From NCBI GenBank assembly GCA_030323885.1, contig CM059196.1:42493798-42557797 (forward strand): a DNA stretch of 64,000 bases, written 5' to 3'. The position numbers and the translations under genes are program-made. The stretch comes from Branchipolynoe longqiensis. Taxonomy: Eukaryota > Annelida > Polychaeta > Phyllodocida > Polynoidae. A model generated the notes under the pieces. It saw only the letters and a list, made by a program, of their open reading frames with translations, was not told where the DNA came from and ran no database searches. This document shows positions 29,986 through 40,369 of this stretch, piece after piece. How positions within the stretch are numbered: position 1 is the stretch's first letter; every line of letters starts with the position of its first letter.

Positions 29986-30762
29986 CCCTAACCTGGTGCT
30001 CAGCATTATGTGGATTGACAATGACAATGATTTGACAATGCCAATGATTATATTTGTTACTCTGTCGACCCCTCACAGGGTAGGCCTATGTAAGGAAGCA
30101 ACAACATAACAGCACAGAATGGATAAGGAAAGCATCACTGGATTCGTGAAGACCAATTGTAGTAGCTGACTGAAATTTCCACTTTTTTCTTCATTTTTTT
30201 CTTCTTGAAGATTTATGCTGCCTATCATGGATAAGTCTGAATAGACTTGTTTTCACCGTTAGACAGTTTGTCCATAGAAAACCAGAGCCTACACTTTTAC
30301 CGACCCAAGGGATTTTTAACCTCCCAGTCCCACACCACATAGACATGGTATGAGAGCAACCAGCCTTTGATGATGCGGTAAGTTATACACAGCGGTGGAA
30401 ATCCAAATTAGCAGAGGGGTGGCAGGGGGAAATCTTAATCAGCAAATATAACACCAAAAAACAAAACAAATCTCGTAAGGGAACTCGTCTATTAACTTTT
30501 ACCCCATCATTCACAGTGTTAGTAATACACGTGGCACGATGCCGCCACTTAGCGGTTAGACGCCCGGGGTCAGAGGTCACTGGGCGAGGTCCTGGAGCAG
30601 GTCCCGCAGAGCCCTGGGGTGGGCGCAGGTCACGTGACTGCAGTCAGTGACCAGGACTTCCGGTCATGGCTACCGCGTGTCGCATCAGCTGTGCTCACTG
30701 GCATAACTAATTGACGAAGTCCTCACCAAACTCCTTTCTCTTCCCACCCTCCATTTAAGTGC
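29986..30762. other. no gene recognised; GC-rich patch with ETS-like motif
   Basis: 30515-30700 is GC- and CpG-richer and includes 'aggacttccggtcatgg', an ETS-type CTTCCGG followed by an ATG that opens only 14 codons. A short noncoding promoter is conceivable but unsupported. Confidence 0.35.
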
Positions 30763-31250
30763 CTGTCACATTATGGCGGATTGAGCAACGGACAGAACCG
30801 GACAAAGAATATTCTAATCCGGTTTTATTCGGACTTGAAATGTATCGATTATGTAATGGACGGGTAACGGATGGGTAACAGACGATAACGGTTGATAACG
30901 TATCTAATGATCGACGGACAATTCAGAATACAAAACGAACTATAATGAACGGCAACGGACGTGTAATGGATATGTAATGGATGGGAATGGACGGGAACAG
31001 ATGGAAAGGGATGGGGAATGGATGGGGAAAGGGCAGGGGATGGACAGTAATGGATAATAACCACATAGGTCAGTCCGGTGCAATCCGTTACAAGTTTTGT
31101 GCATGCTCAAAACTTGCAACGGATCGGGCCGGATATCAACGGATATCAATGGATATGCAAAGGACATAAACCGGACGTTGCTGCCATTACAATAGCAACG
31201 GAATTTGTTTGCGTTTCTTTCCGTTTCCCCAATCCGGTGATGTGTGACAG
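30763..31250. mobile_element. 488-bp MITE with CTGTCACA ends
   Basis: The left end CTGTCACATTATGGCGGATT and the complement of the right end (CTGTCACACATCACCGGATT) match, and similarity continues about 20 bases more (aacggacagaac versus aacggaaagaaac). The interior is full of subterminal 'aacggat'/'taatggat' words. No target duplication could be assigned, so the superfamily is open. No coding domain. Confidence 0.7.
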
Positions 31251-31499
31251 AGCCTTTATTTTCAATAGCCCTTGTTTAGTTAGGATATGATTATTGATAT
31301 ATATATTGATATGTATATTTGTCAAACTAATTCTTGAACATTGCTTGCATGAACCTGTCATTTTGAGTTGCTATTTGATGTTGTTTGTTATATTGTTGCT
31401 CTCCACTTGACTTTCACTAACTTTCAGTCTAGTAATCAAAAGGATGTCATCAGCTTCGCATAGGTTTGTACGATTTCAAACAGTGCCAGGTCCTAATAA

Positions 31500-31861
31500 C
31501 TTAAGTTAATCTGCATAGTCCGATACAAACATCAACTTTTCAAAACCAAAAACGTTATCTAGATTTGATTCTAAATATCTAACTTAGATACTGGCGCACT
31601 TATTAAACTGTTGTCGCCACATAGAAGGGAACACTGAAGCAATGTAATATAAACTGTTACATCAGAAGACTATGGTGTCAGAGTTTGGGCATGCTTCCCA
31701 AAACTAATTTAGCATATTAGCACTTCAAATACCTCAAAAGTTAGCCATGAAAAATAAAAGTTACTTCAAACTAAAGTAAGGTAGGGTATAATGACCAACA
31801 TTACATGTTTATCTCGGAAAAAAATAGAAACTCAAAACCATCGGACTATGGTACTTAATGC
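31500..31861 (-). mobile_element. TTAA-MITE copy
   Basis: Near full length. Ends TTAATCTGCATAGTCCGA and CATCGGACTATGGTACTTAA on plus, with TTAA at both borders. The body is in family order. Confidence 0.85.
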
Positions 31862-31995
31862 AGCAGAATATTCCCCTTTACTCCACAATAAATGCTTAAC
31901 AAGTCTAACTAGTAACTAACCTGGATACACAGGACAAAGTAAAGCTAAGTGCTTGGGGTTTCGAAAACTAGATGCTTTAATCTGATTATGCAACT
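31862..31995 (+). mobile_element. TTAA-MITE right-end fragment
   Basis: 'attcccctttactccacaa', 'aatgcttaacaag', and terminal 'gattatgcaacttga' in plus orientation, abutting the previous minus copy. Confidence 0.65.
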
Positions 31996-32034
31996 TGAAT
32001 AACAACCTAAATGAGAATTAGGTCACACCCCGGG

Positions 32035-32217
32035 GAGCGTGTCTGTTCACTTCCGGTGCGCGCGTGCGCTAACCCAGCTGACGCATGCGCGTAGTGATAC
32101 ACAGTTCCCAGGGCGCATAACGGCGCCGAGACCTCGTTTCTCAGCATCACCAACTGCAGTTATAAATAACCAATGCGCCGAGCCCTTGTCCGTGTTACTA
32201 ACCAATAACAGACACAG
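32035..32217 (+). promoter_or_regulatory. possible CpG-rich promoter with splice-donor-like end
   Basis: CpG-dense sequence with an ETS-like CACTTCCGG, NRF1-like 'gcatgcgcg', two CCAAT boxes (32170, 32202) and a splice-donor-like CAG|GTATGT at 32217. This combination resembles housekeeping promoters with a noncoding first exon. No downstream coding exon is recognisable, and SINE-A and MITE sequence follows, so it may equally be a chance GC patch. Confidence 0.25.
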
Positions 32218-32332
32218 GTATGTGTGTTGAAGTGTGGGGGAAGCGGAGCCCAGGAGGTAGCAGGGAAGATAGCGTCACGAAAACATGTACATACAAATGT
32301 GTGATGTTTTCTGGGTTGTAGGCGCAAACATT

Positions 32333-32381
32333 AAGTTTGTTTGTTGTTGTTTTACGTCCTAGCAACATCTAAGGTCATATC
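32333..32381 (-). mobile_element. SINE-A 3' end fragment
   Basis: 'gtttgttgttgttttacgtc' and 'ctagcaacatctaaggtc' only. Confidence 0.8.
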
Positions 32382-32437
32382 AATTAAGAGCGAACTGTAT
32401 ATTAAATAGTATTACTCATAATGAGGTTGATTGAAGT

Positions 32438-32795
32438 TGCCTAGTCCGATGCTTTTGAGTTTCCTACATTTTACTGAGAATATATTAATTTGATTATTAT
32501 AAGCTACTGCACTTTAGTTTTAAGTAACTTTTATTTTAAATGGCAAACTTGTGAGCTATTTGAAGTGAAAACCTGTCAAATTACTTTTGCCAGGCAGACC
32601 AAATCTCTTGACATCACAGGCTTTTGCAGTATCAGGTCCTATTAAATTGCCATAGTCTTCCATTCTATGTGGCAACAAATGCTTAATAAGTGCACCAATA
32701 TTTAAGTTACATAATGTAGTAGAATCAAATCTATATCATTGCTTTGGTTTTGAAAATTTGATAGTCCATTCGACTATGCAGCTTTAATCTTGGGA
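32438..32795 (+). mobile_element. TTAA-MITE copy
   Basis: Near full length, from 'gaagttgcctagtccgatg' to 'gactatgcagctttaa'. Left border TTGA, right border TTAA. Confidence 0.85.
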
Positions 32796-32869
32796 CATAC
32801 ACTTGTTTGTAAAGCATAACGGGGGAGGTGTAGGGAATGGAGGAGTGGCCAGACAGATCCCACCCCACA

Positions 32870-33125
32870 TACCGCCCCCCCCCCTCCCCACCCACCCCGC
32901 CCCACTGCTACCAAACACCAGGCATATCTAGCACCGTAGCGCCCTCTTACAGCCTGCCCCACAGATCACAGACATACCTCACCCCCCCACACACATACCC
33001 CCACACATACACCCACACATACATTACCCACAAAACTAGCTCCCTTGACATACCCCACCATAGACACACATCCAAACACATACTTACTCCCATGCACATA
33101 ACCCGCTATAGATATACACCCTACA
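32870..33125. repeat. CA/CCCC-rich tract
   Basis: Poly-C followed by 'cacacatacccccacac' and similar phrases. Related in composition to 33776-34440. Confidence 0.8.
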
Positions 33126-33133
33126 CCGGAGAC

Positions 33134-33220
33134 GGTTACCTGTAGAACGCAGGGTGCCTGTGCGGAAGGTCAAGAGTTTGAGTCCCGGGCAAGTCAAACC
33201 AATGACTTACAACATTTATA
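33134..33220 (+). mobile_element. SINE-A head, left part of a split copy
   Basis: A head of a different type ('tagaacgcagggtgcctg', B box GAGTTTGAGTCCCGGG) joined to 'aagtcaaaccaatgactt'. It stops at the duplication AACATTTATA (33211-33220) and resumes at 33544. Confidence 0.8.
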
Positions 33221-33543
33221 TTAAACCAGACTGGATGGCCGAATGAGTTAGAGCATCCGCCTTCCGTGTTGGTAGATCGTGAGTTCGAACCCTGGTCGAG
33301 TCAAACCAATGACTTAAAAATGTATACTTGTTGCTTCCTAGCCTGGCATTATTAGGATTGGGCAAGGACTGGTTGGCTCAGTGTCAGGATAATGTGACTG
33401 AGTGGGGTATCAGCTCATGGTGCTGGCAGCCTGGTCTTCCAGTAGGCATCACTATAAAGTCGCCATGAGTGCGAACTGTCACAAGGCTGTACCCATCCTG
33501 ATAAGACCTTAGATGTTGCCAGGACGTAAAACAACAAAAAACA
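33221..33543 (+). mobile_element. SINE-A inserted into another SINE-A
   Basis: A complete copy with a Leu/Ser-like head (ctggatggccgaatgagtta, B box AGTTCGAACCCTGG), body and tail 'aaaacaacaaaaaacaa'. The 10-bp duplication AACATTTATA lies at 33211-33220 and 33544-33553. A few bases (ttaaa) precede the recognisable head. Confidence 0.9.
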
Positions 33544-33775
33544 AACATTTATACTTGTCATTAGTCTGGCGCTCGGTATTATTAGGATACCAGAAGGAAT
33601 GGTTAGCATAGTACCAGGATAATATGACTGTGTGATATTGGGTCATGGTGCCGGCAGCCAGATCTCCAAACTCACGATAGCACTATAAAGTCACCATGTG
33701 TGTGCACTGTTACAAGTTGGTAGCCATCCTGATATTACCTTAGATGCTGCTAGGACATACAACAAACAAATATAC
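33544..33775 (+). mobile_element. SINE-A, right part of the split copy
   Basis: Resumes at 'tatacttgtcattagtctgg' and runs through the body to 'gctgctaggacatacaac'. Host and inserted copies are in the same orientation. Confidence 0.85.
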
Positions 33776-34440
33776 ACCTACACACATAGCCCCCCCTCTC
33801 CCATACCCCCAAACGCATCTATCTACCACCACACACATACATCCCACATACATACACCCCTGTACATACACCCCCCCTACACACATACCCTACACACATA
33901 GCCCCCCTCTCACACACCCTCAAACGCATCTACCACCACACACATACATCCCACACACATACATCCCACACACATACATCCCACATACATACACCCCATA
34001 CATACACCCCATACATACCCTACACACACATCCCCCCTCTCACACACCCTCAAACGCATCTACCGCCACACACATACATCCCACACACATACATCCCACA
34101 CACACACATCCCACATACATACACCACCGTACATCCATTCCCCTACAGACATACCCTACACACACATCCCCCCTCTCACACACCCTCAAATACATCTACC
34201 GCCACACACATACATTCCACATACATACACCCCACCTACATACATACACCCACCATACATACATCCCCCTACATACATACCCTACACACATAGCCCCCCC
34301 CCTCTCACACACCCTCAAACGCATCTACCACCACATACATACATTCCACATACATACACCTCCAATAGATACACCACCCCCCTACATAAAACCCTGCACA
34401 CATATCCCCGTCAGATACCCTACAACACACATACACCTCC
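33776..34440. repeat. CA-rich minisatellite with ~130-bp higher-order unit
   Basis: The segment 'cccctctcacacaccctc', 'aaacgcatctaccaccac', 'acacatacatcccacac' recurs at about 33790, 33903, 34035, 34172 and 34305. Thr/His/Pro-rich frames arise from composition. Confidence 0.9.
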
Positions 34441-34565
34441 AATCCTTTCGCTGCACAGTGACGACTAAGCATTTCCAACAGATGTCCAATTGCAGTCCGC
34501 GCCATCTTAGATACAGAAAATTCCAGCCGCCACAGCTGTTCCCACCCTGGGTGGCTTATCCATCT

Positions 34566-34925
34566 CATGTATAGTCCAATGGTTTTGAGATTCTCTCCTT
34601 TTTCTGATATAAATATTATATTGAATTGATTGGTATAGTCTACCTTACTTTAGTTTGCGGTAACCTTTATATTAAATGGCTAATTTGGACTATTTGAAGC
34701 GCAGACATGGTAAATAAATAAATGTTGGCAAGCACGCCAAAACTCTGACACCATACGCATATGCAGTAACAGTTTCCATTAAATTGGCTCAGTATTATTC
34801 CCTTCTATGTGGAAACAAATGCTTAATAATTGCATCAGTATCTAAGATAGATCTGTACAATCAAATCTAGGTGAGTGTTTTGGTTTTGAAAATATGATGC
34901 TTCATTGGACTATGCAAAATTAACT
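34566..34925 (+). mobile_element. TTAA-MITE copy
   Basis: From 'tatagtccaatggttttgag' to 'ggactatgcaaaattaa'. The first few bases of the left end are lost and the right border is TTAA. Confidence 0.82.
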
Positions 34926-35340
34926 AACAGTTGAACCATGTCTTCCATTATTCAGCTTCGCCAGGTCTTATGATTATGAATCCACTAGAAACAAACTGTG
35001 CAGTGCTTATCTATATTGGTATATACAGTTTCTGAACTGAGAGAGAATGCAAACAAAAGATGGCAGCCATTGGATGCTCTCCATATGATTGAGTCTAGTA
35101 AACTACATGATTTCATCAGTTCTGGACTGCAAATCGTCGTGCAAAACACTGGCGGCAGGAGGTGTGGATTAGCAGCCATGGCAGCCACGCCCCGTGATGG
35201 ACGCCAAGCACCGGGCGAGATGACACCTTCCTCCCATCACCCTCCCTTCCCCCACCCCACCCCTCAGCCAGCGCGCATGCGTGTTAGCTCATCCGGTCAG
35301 CGTTCGTCCCAGCAGTTCTACTAAATTGGCTCTATTCATA
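34926..35340. other. no gene recognised
   Basis: A 108-codon plus frame ends at 35324, with Pro/Ser-rich C-terminal composition and no domain. An ATG in a good Kozak context (gcagccATGG at 35177) lies in it. I cannot support a gene. Confidence 0.35.
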
Positions 35341-35474
35341 GCTTCATGCCTGAACTCACCTGAACGATATTAGGGGTTCTATTCATAGCTTCATGCCTGA
35401 ACTCACCTGAACGATATTAGGGGTTCTATTCATAGCTTCATGCCTTAACCCCCCCCTGGTGATATTTATGCTTC

Positions 35475-35830
35475 CATTAAAGTTGCATAGTCCAATGGTT
35501 TTGAGTTTCTGAAGTTGTCTGAGATAAATACATTAGGTTGATCGTTAAATGTACCTTAATTTAGCTTGAAGTAACTTTTATTTTAAGTGGCTAACTTTTG
35601 AGATTTTTGAAGTGGAACCATGCAAAATTAATTTTGGCAAGCTTGTCAAAACTCTGACTCCATTGGCTTCTGCAGTAACAGGTTCTATTCAATTGCCTCA
35701 GTATTCCCTTCTATGTGGTGACAAATGTTTAATAGGTGCACCAGTATCTAAGTTAGATATGTAGAATCAAATTTAGATAATTGTCTTGGTTTTGAAAATT
35801 TGATATTTTCATCGGACTATGCAGCTTTAA
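35475..35830 (+). mobile_element. TTAA-MITE, best-preserved copy
   Basis: About 350 bp between TTAA borders (35477-35480 and 35827-35830), with inverted ends AGTTGCATAGTCCAATGG and CATCGGACTATGCAGCT. The host minisatellite phrase 'gcttc..t(c)cttaactcac' is split here, so the left and right flanks rejoin at TTAA. TTAA duplication occurs in piggyBac and Kolobok elements. No transposase is present. Confidence 0.88.
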
Positions 35831-36169
35831 CTCACATGGGTGATAGTAGGGGTCACATTCCCAGTTTCATGCAATATTTTGGATTTGTATTCATAGCTTC
35901 ATGCCATAACCCAACTAGGCAATAGTTGGGAAGTTCTATTCCAAGCTTCATCCTGTTACCCCCTTGGGTGCTATTTGTGATTCTATTCACAGCTTCATGC
36001 CATAATCACGCAAGGCGATATCTATCGCTTTATTCACATCTCTATGCATTAACCCCATGGGTGATATTTGGGGTCATATTCAAAGCTTCATGGCTTAGGC
36101 CCACAGTGCGATATTTGGGCTTCTATTCATAGCTTCATTCCTTACCCACGCTGGAAGATATTTGGGGGT

Positions 36170-36765
36170 TATACTTTTCTTTTTTTCTTTTCTTTTTTGT
36201 TGTGTGGGTAAATATGTTTATTCTGCTGAATAAGCATTTTGTCAGTGCGGAAGCACTGGTCTTCCAGCCATTTTTCAATTCAGGGTTATTTACACAAAAG
36301 GTATCTAGAATAAGGTATACAATAACTGTTGAATACACAATTTGCAGCATGTAACACAATGAAATTCTGTAACCCAAAAGTTCCTTAGCAATATGGTAAC
36401 AGTAGGGTCATATAAGTAGATCAATATTAGTCAGATCAATGTGAGTATTTACATAGTATTTAGAATGTAAGCAGAAGTTATCTTCTGTATTCAGTTGGTA
36501 AAGTTGTAGTACGTTTTAATGTTCAGTTGCAGTTAGGTAAGCGGGATATAAATGTCAGTTTGTTAGAAATATTCTAGTGTAACTCTAGTGTAGTTAGTTA
36601 TGTGAGTTTATGAATTATGTTGTTGGGGTTTTTAATAATACACTGGACCAGCTGTGAGCAGTGAAGCAGTGGGACCAATCCCAGTGCATTTAGGTCCTAA
36701 ATTTTACATTTTTATTTGGACTGTTTTCTGTCATTGTATATGGTTGAATGGAAATAACAGAGGAA
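36170..36765 (-). mobile_element. LINE-like retroposed 3' segment with A-rich tail
   Basis: About 600 bp on the minus strand ending 'gacaaaatgcttattcagc', 'agaataaac...', then an A-rich tail 'aaaaagaaaagaaaaaaag'. It contains the stem-loop 'gaccagtgcttccgcactga' shared with 22080-22210 and 28467-28570. It interrupts the 46-bp array. Coding parts of a LINE are not visible, so the autonomous partner is unknown. Confidence 0.65.
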
Positions 36766-37358
36766 CAGCCTTAACCCCTACAGTGCGATATTTGGCCATC
36801 TATTCATAGCTCCATACCTGAACCCCCGTGGCAGATATCTGGGGTCATATTTGGGATTCGATTAATTTTTTCATCCCTTACCTTCCCCTGGGCATTAATC
36901 AAAGTTTCGATGGGGATATTCGGAGGAGAACCCACAGCATACCCAGGTGGCTACGCACGGCCTAATAACGGCTCTCACCTGGCAGGTCAATGGTCACCAC
37001 ACTGAAAACTATGTGGCTGATATTTGGGATTCTATTCACAGCTTCATGTCGTAAGCACTCAGGGCCATATCTGCCACTTTATTCACAACTTCATGCCTTA
37101 ACCCCTGGGTGATATTTCGGGTTTTATTCAAAGTTTCATGGCTTAAGCCCAGAGAACGATATTTGGCATTATATTCATAGCTTCATATCTTAACTATCAC
37201 CTTAACCCCCATGCCAATATGTGGGTTTCCATTCCTAGTTCCATGCCTTAAATCCCCACGGGCGATATTTGGGGTTCTATTCATAATTCCATGCCTTAAA
37301 CCCACCTGGGCGATATTTGGGGTTTTATTCATAGCTTCATGATAATCAAGGCTTCAAT

Positions 37359-38177
37359 GACGATATTTGGTGGGAAGGATGGAACCCACAGCGTCCCTAC
37401 GTGGCTGCGCCTGGCTTAATCTGTGACTGAGTGGGTTTAATGACGGCTCTAATCTGGCAGGTCAATGGGCGCCACACTGAAACCCCCCCTGGCTGATATT
37501 TGGGGTTATATTCATTGCTTCATGCCTTCCCATCCCCTGGGCGATGATCGAGGCTTCCAGGGCGATATTCAGTCGGATCGAACCCACAGCGTACCCAAGT
37601 GGCTGCGCCCGGCCTAATAACGGCTCTCACCTGGCAGGTCAATGGGCGCCACACTGTAATCCCCCTGGCTGATATTTGGGGTTATATTCATTGCCTTCCC
37701 GTCCCCTGGGCGATGAACGAGGCTTTGATGGCGATATTCTGTCGGGTGGAACCCACTGCATACCCAAGTGGCTGCGCCTGACCTAATAACGGCTCTCACC
37801 TGGCAGGTCAATGGGCGCCACACTGTAACCGCCCTGGCTGATATTTGGGGTTATATTCATTGCTTCATGCCTTCCCTTCCCCTGGGCGATGATCGAGGCT
37901 TCGAGGGCGATATTCAGTAGGGTCGAACCCACAGCGTACCCAAGTGGCTGCGCCCGGCCTAATAACGGCTCTCACCTGGCAGGTCAATGGGCGCCACACT
38001 GTAAGCCCCCTGGCTGATATTTGGGGTTATATTCATTGCTTCATGCCTTCCCTTCCCCTGGGCGATGATCGAGGATTCGAGGGCGATATTCTGTCGGGTG
38101 GAACCCACTGCGTACCCAAGTGGCTGCGCCCGGCCTAATAACGGCTCTCACCTGGCAGGTCAATGGGCACCACACTG
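37359..38177 (+). repeat. ~175-bp tandem repeat, about five units
   Basis: 'aatgggcgccacactg' ends at about 37480, 37656, 37825, 38001 and 38177 (spacing 169-176). Each unit contains one 46-bp-type module (gctgatatttggggttatat) plus a GC-rich module (gtggctgcgcccggcctaat, cggctctcacctggcaggtc), so it evolved from the neighbouring minisatellite. An earlier isolated unit lies near 36940-37004. Confidence 0.92.
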
Positions 38178-38368
38178 TGCCGGGGTCCCATGTCGATGAC
38201 GGACAATAACGAGAGACACACGGCGTCCCATCGATCTGCCACGGGCCGCAACCATCCGCGCCCGGTCCCGATAAAGGCCACAATAAATGATGGACCACCG
38301 GGCCACGTCACGTGGTCGCCAATACCAGCGCGCTGACCCGGGCCGGGCAGAGAAAAAAAAGGAGAAAC

Positions 38369-38398
<30 letters not shown>
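38178..38398. other. unique CpG-rich DNA ending in a 27-28-base poly-G
   Basis: Nothing coding. The G run at about 38370-38397 is the longest homopolymer of the window and will be error-prone in assembly. Confidence 0.6.
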
Positions 38399-38399
<1 letters not shown>

Positions 38400-38812
38400 A
38401 GTGCAGGGCTCTAACCAGACGGACAGTCGCCGACTGTCGGCTTGTTTTTTCTGCCAAATTTAGAAAGATGCATCGTCCGATGGTTTTGAGATTCTTTCAC
38501 AATGCAGGGATCTAACCACAAGGCAGGGCTCTAACCACAATGCAGGGCTCTAACCAGAGTTTTGAGATTCTGTCAGAATGCAAGGCTCTAAGTCTAACCA
38601 GACGGACAGTCACCCACTGTCGGGTTGTCATTTCTTCAAAATTTAGACAAAGGTGCATAGTCCGACGGTTTTGAGATTCTTTGACAATGCAGGGCTCTAA
38701 CCACAATGCAGGGATCTAAACACAATGCAGAGTTTTGAGATTCTGTCACAATGCAGGGCTCTCATCAGACTGATAGGCACTGACTATCGGCTTGTCATTT
38801 GTACCGACTTTA
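38399..38812 (+). repeat. ~170-bp tandem units containing TTAA-MITE ends
   Basis: 'cagacggacagtcgccgac', 'tgcatcgtccgatgg', 'ttttgagattct' and 'caatgcagggctctaacc' recur at 38416, 38600 and (first module) 38766. The third unit runs into the complete TTAA-MITE, so the two earlier MITE ends are probably unit-duplication products. Confidence 0.75.
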
Positions 38813-39168
38813 GTTAATGCTGCATAGTCCAATGGGTTTGATGTCCAGTCATTTTCTGTGATAATTATCTTAGGTTGATCGTTATAATCTACGTTACTTT
38901 CATTTGAAGTACCTTGTGTTTTAAAGGGGTAACTTTTGAGATATTTGAAGTGGAAACACGCTAAATTAATTTGGGTAAGCGCGCTAACATTCTTCGGATG
39001 AGATAGGGTTCTGCAGTAACAGCTTCTATTAATTTGATTCAGTATTCCTATGTGGTGGCAAATTTGCAATGCTTAATAAGTGCAACAGTATCTAGATATG
39101 TAGACTAACATCTAGATAATTGTTTTTGTTTTGGAAATTTAATGTTTTCATCGGACTATACAACTTTA
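38813..39168 (+). mobile_element. TTAA-MITE copy
   Basis: From TTAATGCTGCATAGTCCAAT to CATCGGACTATACAACTTTAA. Diverged but complete. Confidence 0.85.
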
Positions 39169-39475
39169 AAGTTGCATAGTATGACGAAAATATCAAATTT
39201 TCAGACCCAAAACACTTATTTTGATTTAATTCGACACATTCCGCTCAGAGTTAGATACTGCTGCCCTTACTAAACATGTGTTTCTGCAGAGAAGGACACA
39301 ATAAGTCAATTTAGTAGAACCTATTATCATTGAAACCTATCATGTCACACAGGTTGTGACGTACTTGCCAAAAGTAATTTGCCATGTTTTTACTTCAAAT
39401 ATCTCCAAAGTTAGCCATTTAAAATAAACGTTACTTGAAACTAATGTAAAGTAGATGATAAGTACTGATCTAATG
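39165..39475 (-). mobile_element. TTAA-MITE copy sharing its end with the previous one
   Basis: Begins TTTAAAGTTGCATAGTATGA directly at the right end of the preceding copy and runs in reverse orientation to about 39475, where it is truncated. The two form a tail-to-tail pair sharing TTTAAA. Confidence 0.8.
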
Positions 39476-39784
39476 AAAATGTGAAGTACTCCACCTACAG
39501 AAGAATTCAATCCCACACTTCTAGCAATCATTGCTCCAACTGGCGTAATCTATGTCATGAACTGAATAAAATTATCGATGGTGTCAACTGGGCCTACTGA
39601 GGCATGGCATTAAGTTGGTCAATTTAGTATGCATGATTTTAAACTGGGAACATTTATGTATTTACACTAGTTGGGTTAATTTATGCATTGAGTCAACTTG
39701 ATCGACTTATCCAGTATATCATGCATTGGTTCAGGAGCATCGTGAGGTTGTTACACATAAAAACATATCACAGACAACCGACAT
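39476..39784. other. no gene recognised
   Basis: AT-rich unique DNA. Confidence 0.4.
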
Positions 39785-40095
39785 TGAATAAATTAGAATT
39801 GAATTGAATCGAAGTAAATTAGGATTAAATTGAATTGAATAAAATCAGGATTAAAGTTAGTTGAATTAACGTTTGATTAAATTGAATTGAATTAACTTAG
39901 GATTGAATTTAATTGAATTAAATTCGGATTAAATTGAATTGAATACAATTAAGATTGAATTGAATTAAAATAGGATTAAATTGAATTGAATTAAAATATG
40001 ATTAAATTGAATTGAATTAAAATAGGTTTAATTGAATTGAATGAAAATAGGATTAATTTGAATTAAATTAAATTAATATGAAATTTAATTCGGAT
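39785..40095. repeat. AT-rich minisatellite (GGATTAAATTGAATTGAATT)
   Basis: About nine units of 33-37 bp, with 'aaattgaattgaatt' alternating with 'aaaataggatt'. No coding content. Confidence 0.92.
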
Positions 40096-40369
40096 AGAGT
40101 ATGTTCAGTTACCTCTCAGCATTGTAAACCTGTGTCGCTTTAGCAGCTAGAGCCTCGCTACATTCGTCCTATTCAAACAAATATGTGGGAAACCCACGCC
40201 CGAATGCCAGCATTCTGAACCAGTGTTTACTCTTGATCCACCTGAGTTGCCTTAATAATGAGCCCCCCCCCCCTCCCCAATCCCACCGCCCCCCTACCGC
40301 AATGACTAGGTACGAGTACACCATCTATAACTCAATAATTCAGAAGCCGTCAGTATGATGCGGTGTGAG

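Larger units (their letters stand above)
35341..37340 (+). repeat. ~46-48-bp minisatellite, interrupted twice
   Basis: The unit 'ttctattcatagcttcatgc' + 'cttaacccccctgggtgat' + 'atttgggg' is repeated about 20 times with divergence. It is split by a TTAA-MITE (35475-35830) and a LINE-like insertion (36170-36765). Towards the right it grades into the 175-bp repeat. Confidence 0.88.

Noticed and set aside
34305..34568. Minus-strand frame with ATG in an AAGATGGCG context (MARTAIGHLLEM...)
   Set aside because: Start context is attractive, but the frame runs into the CA-rich minisatellite and has no recognised domain or splice site.
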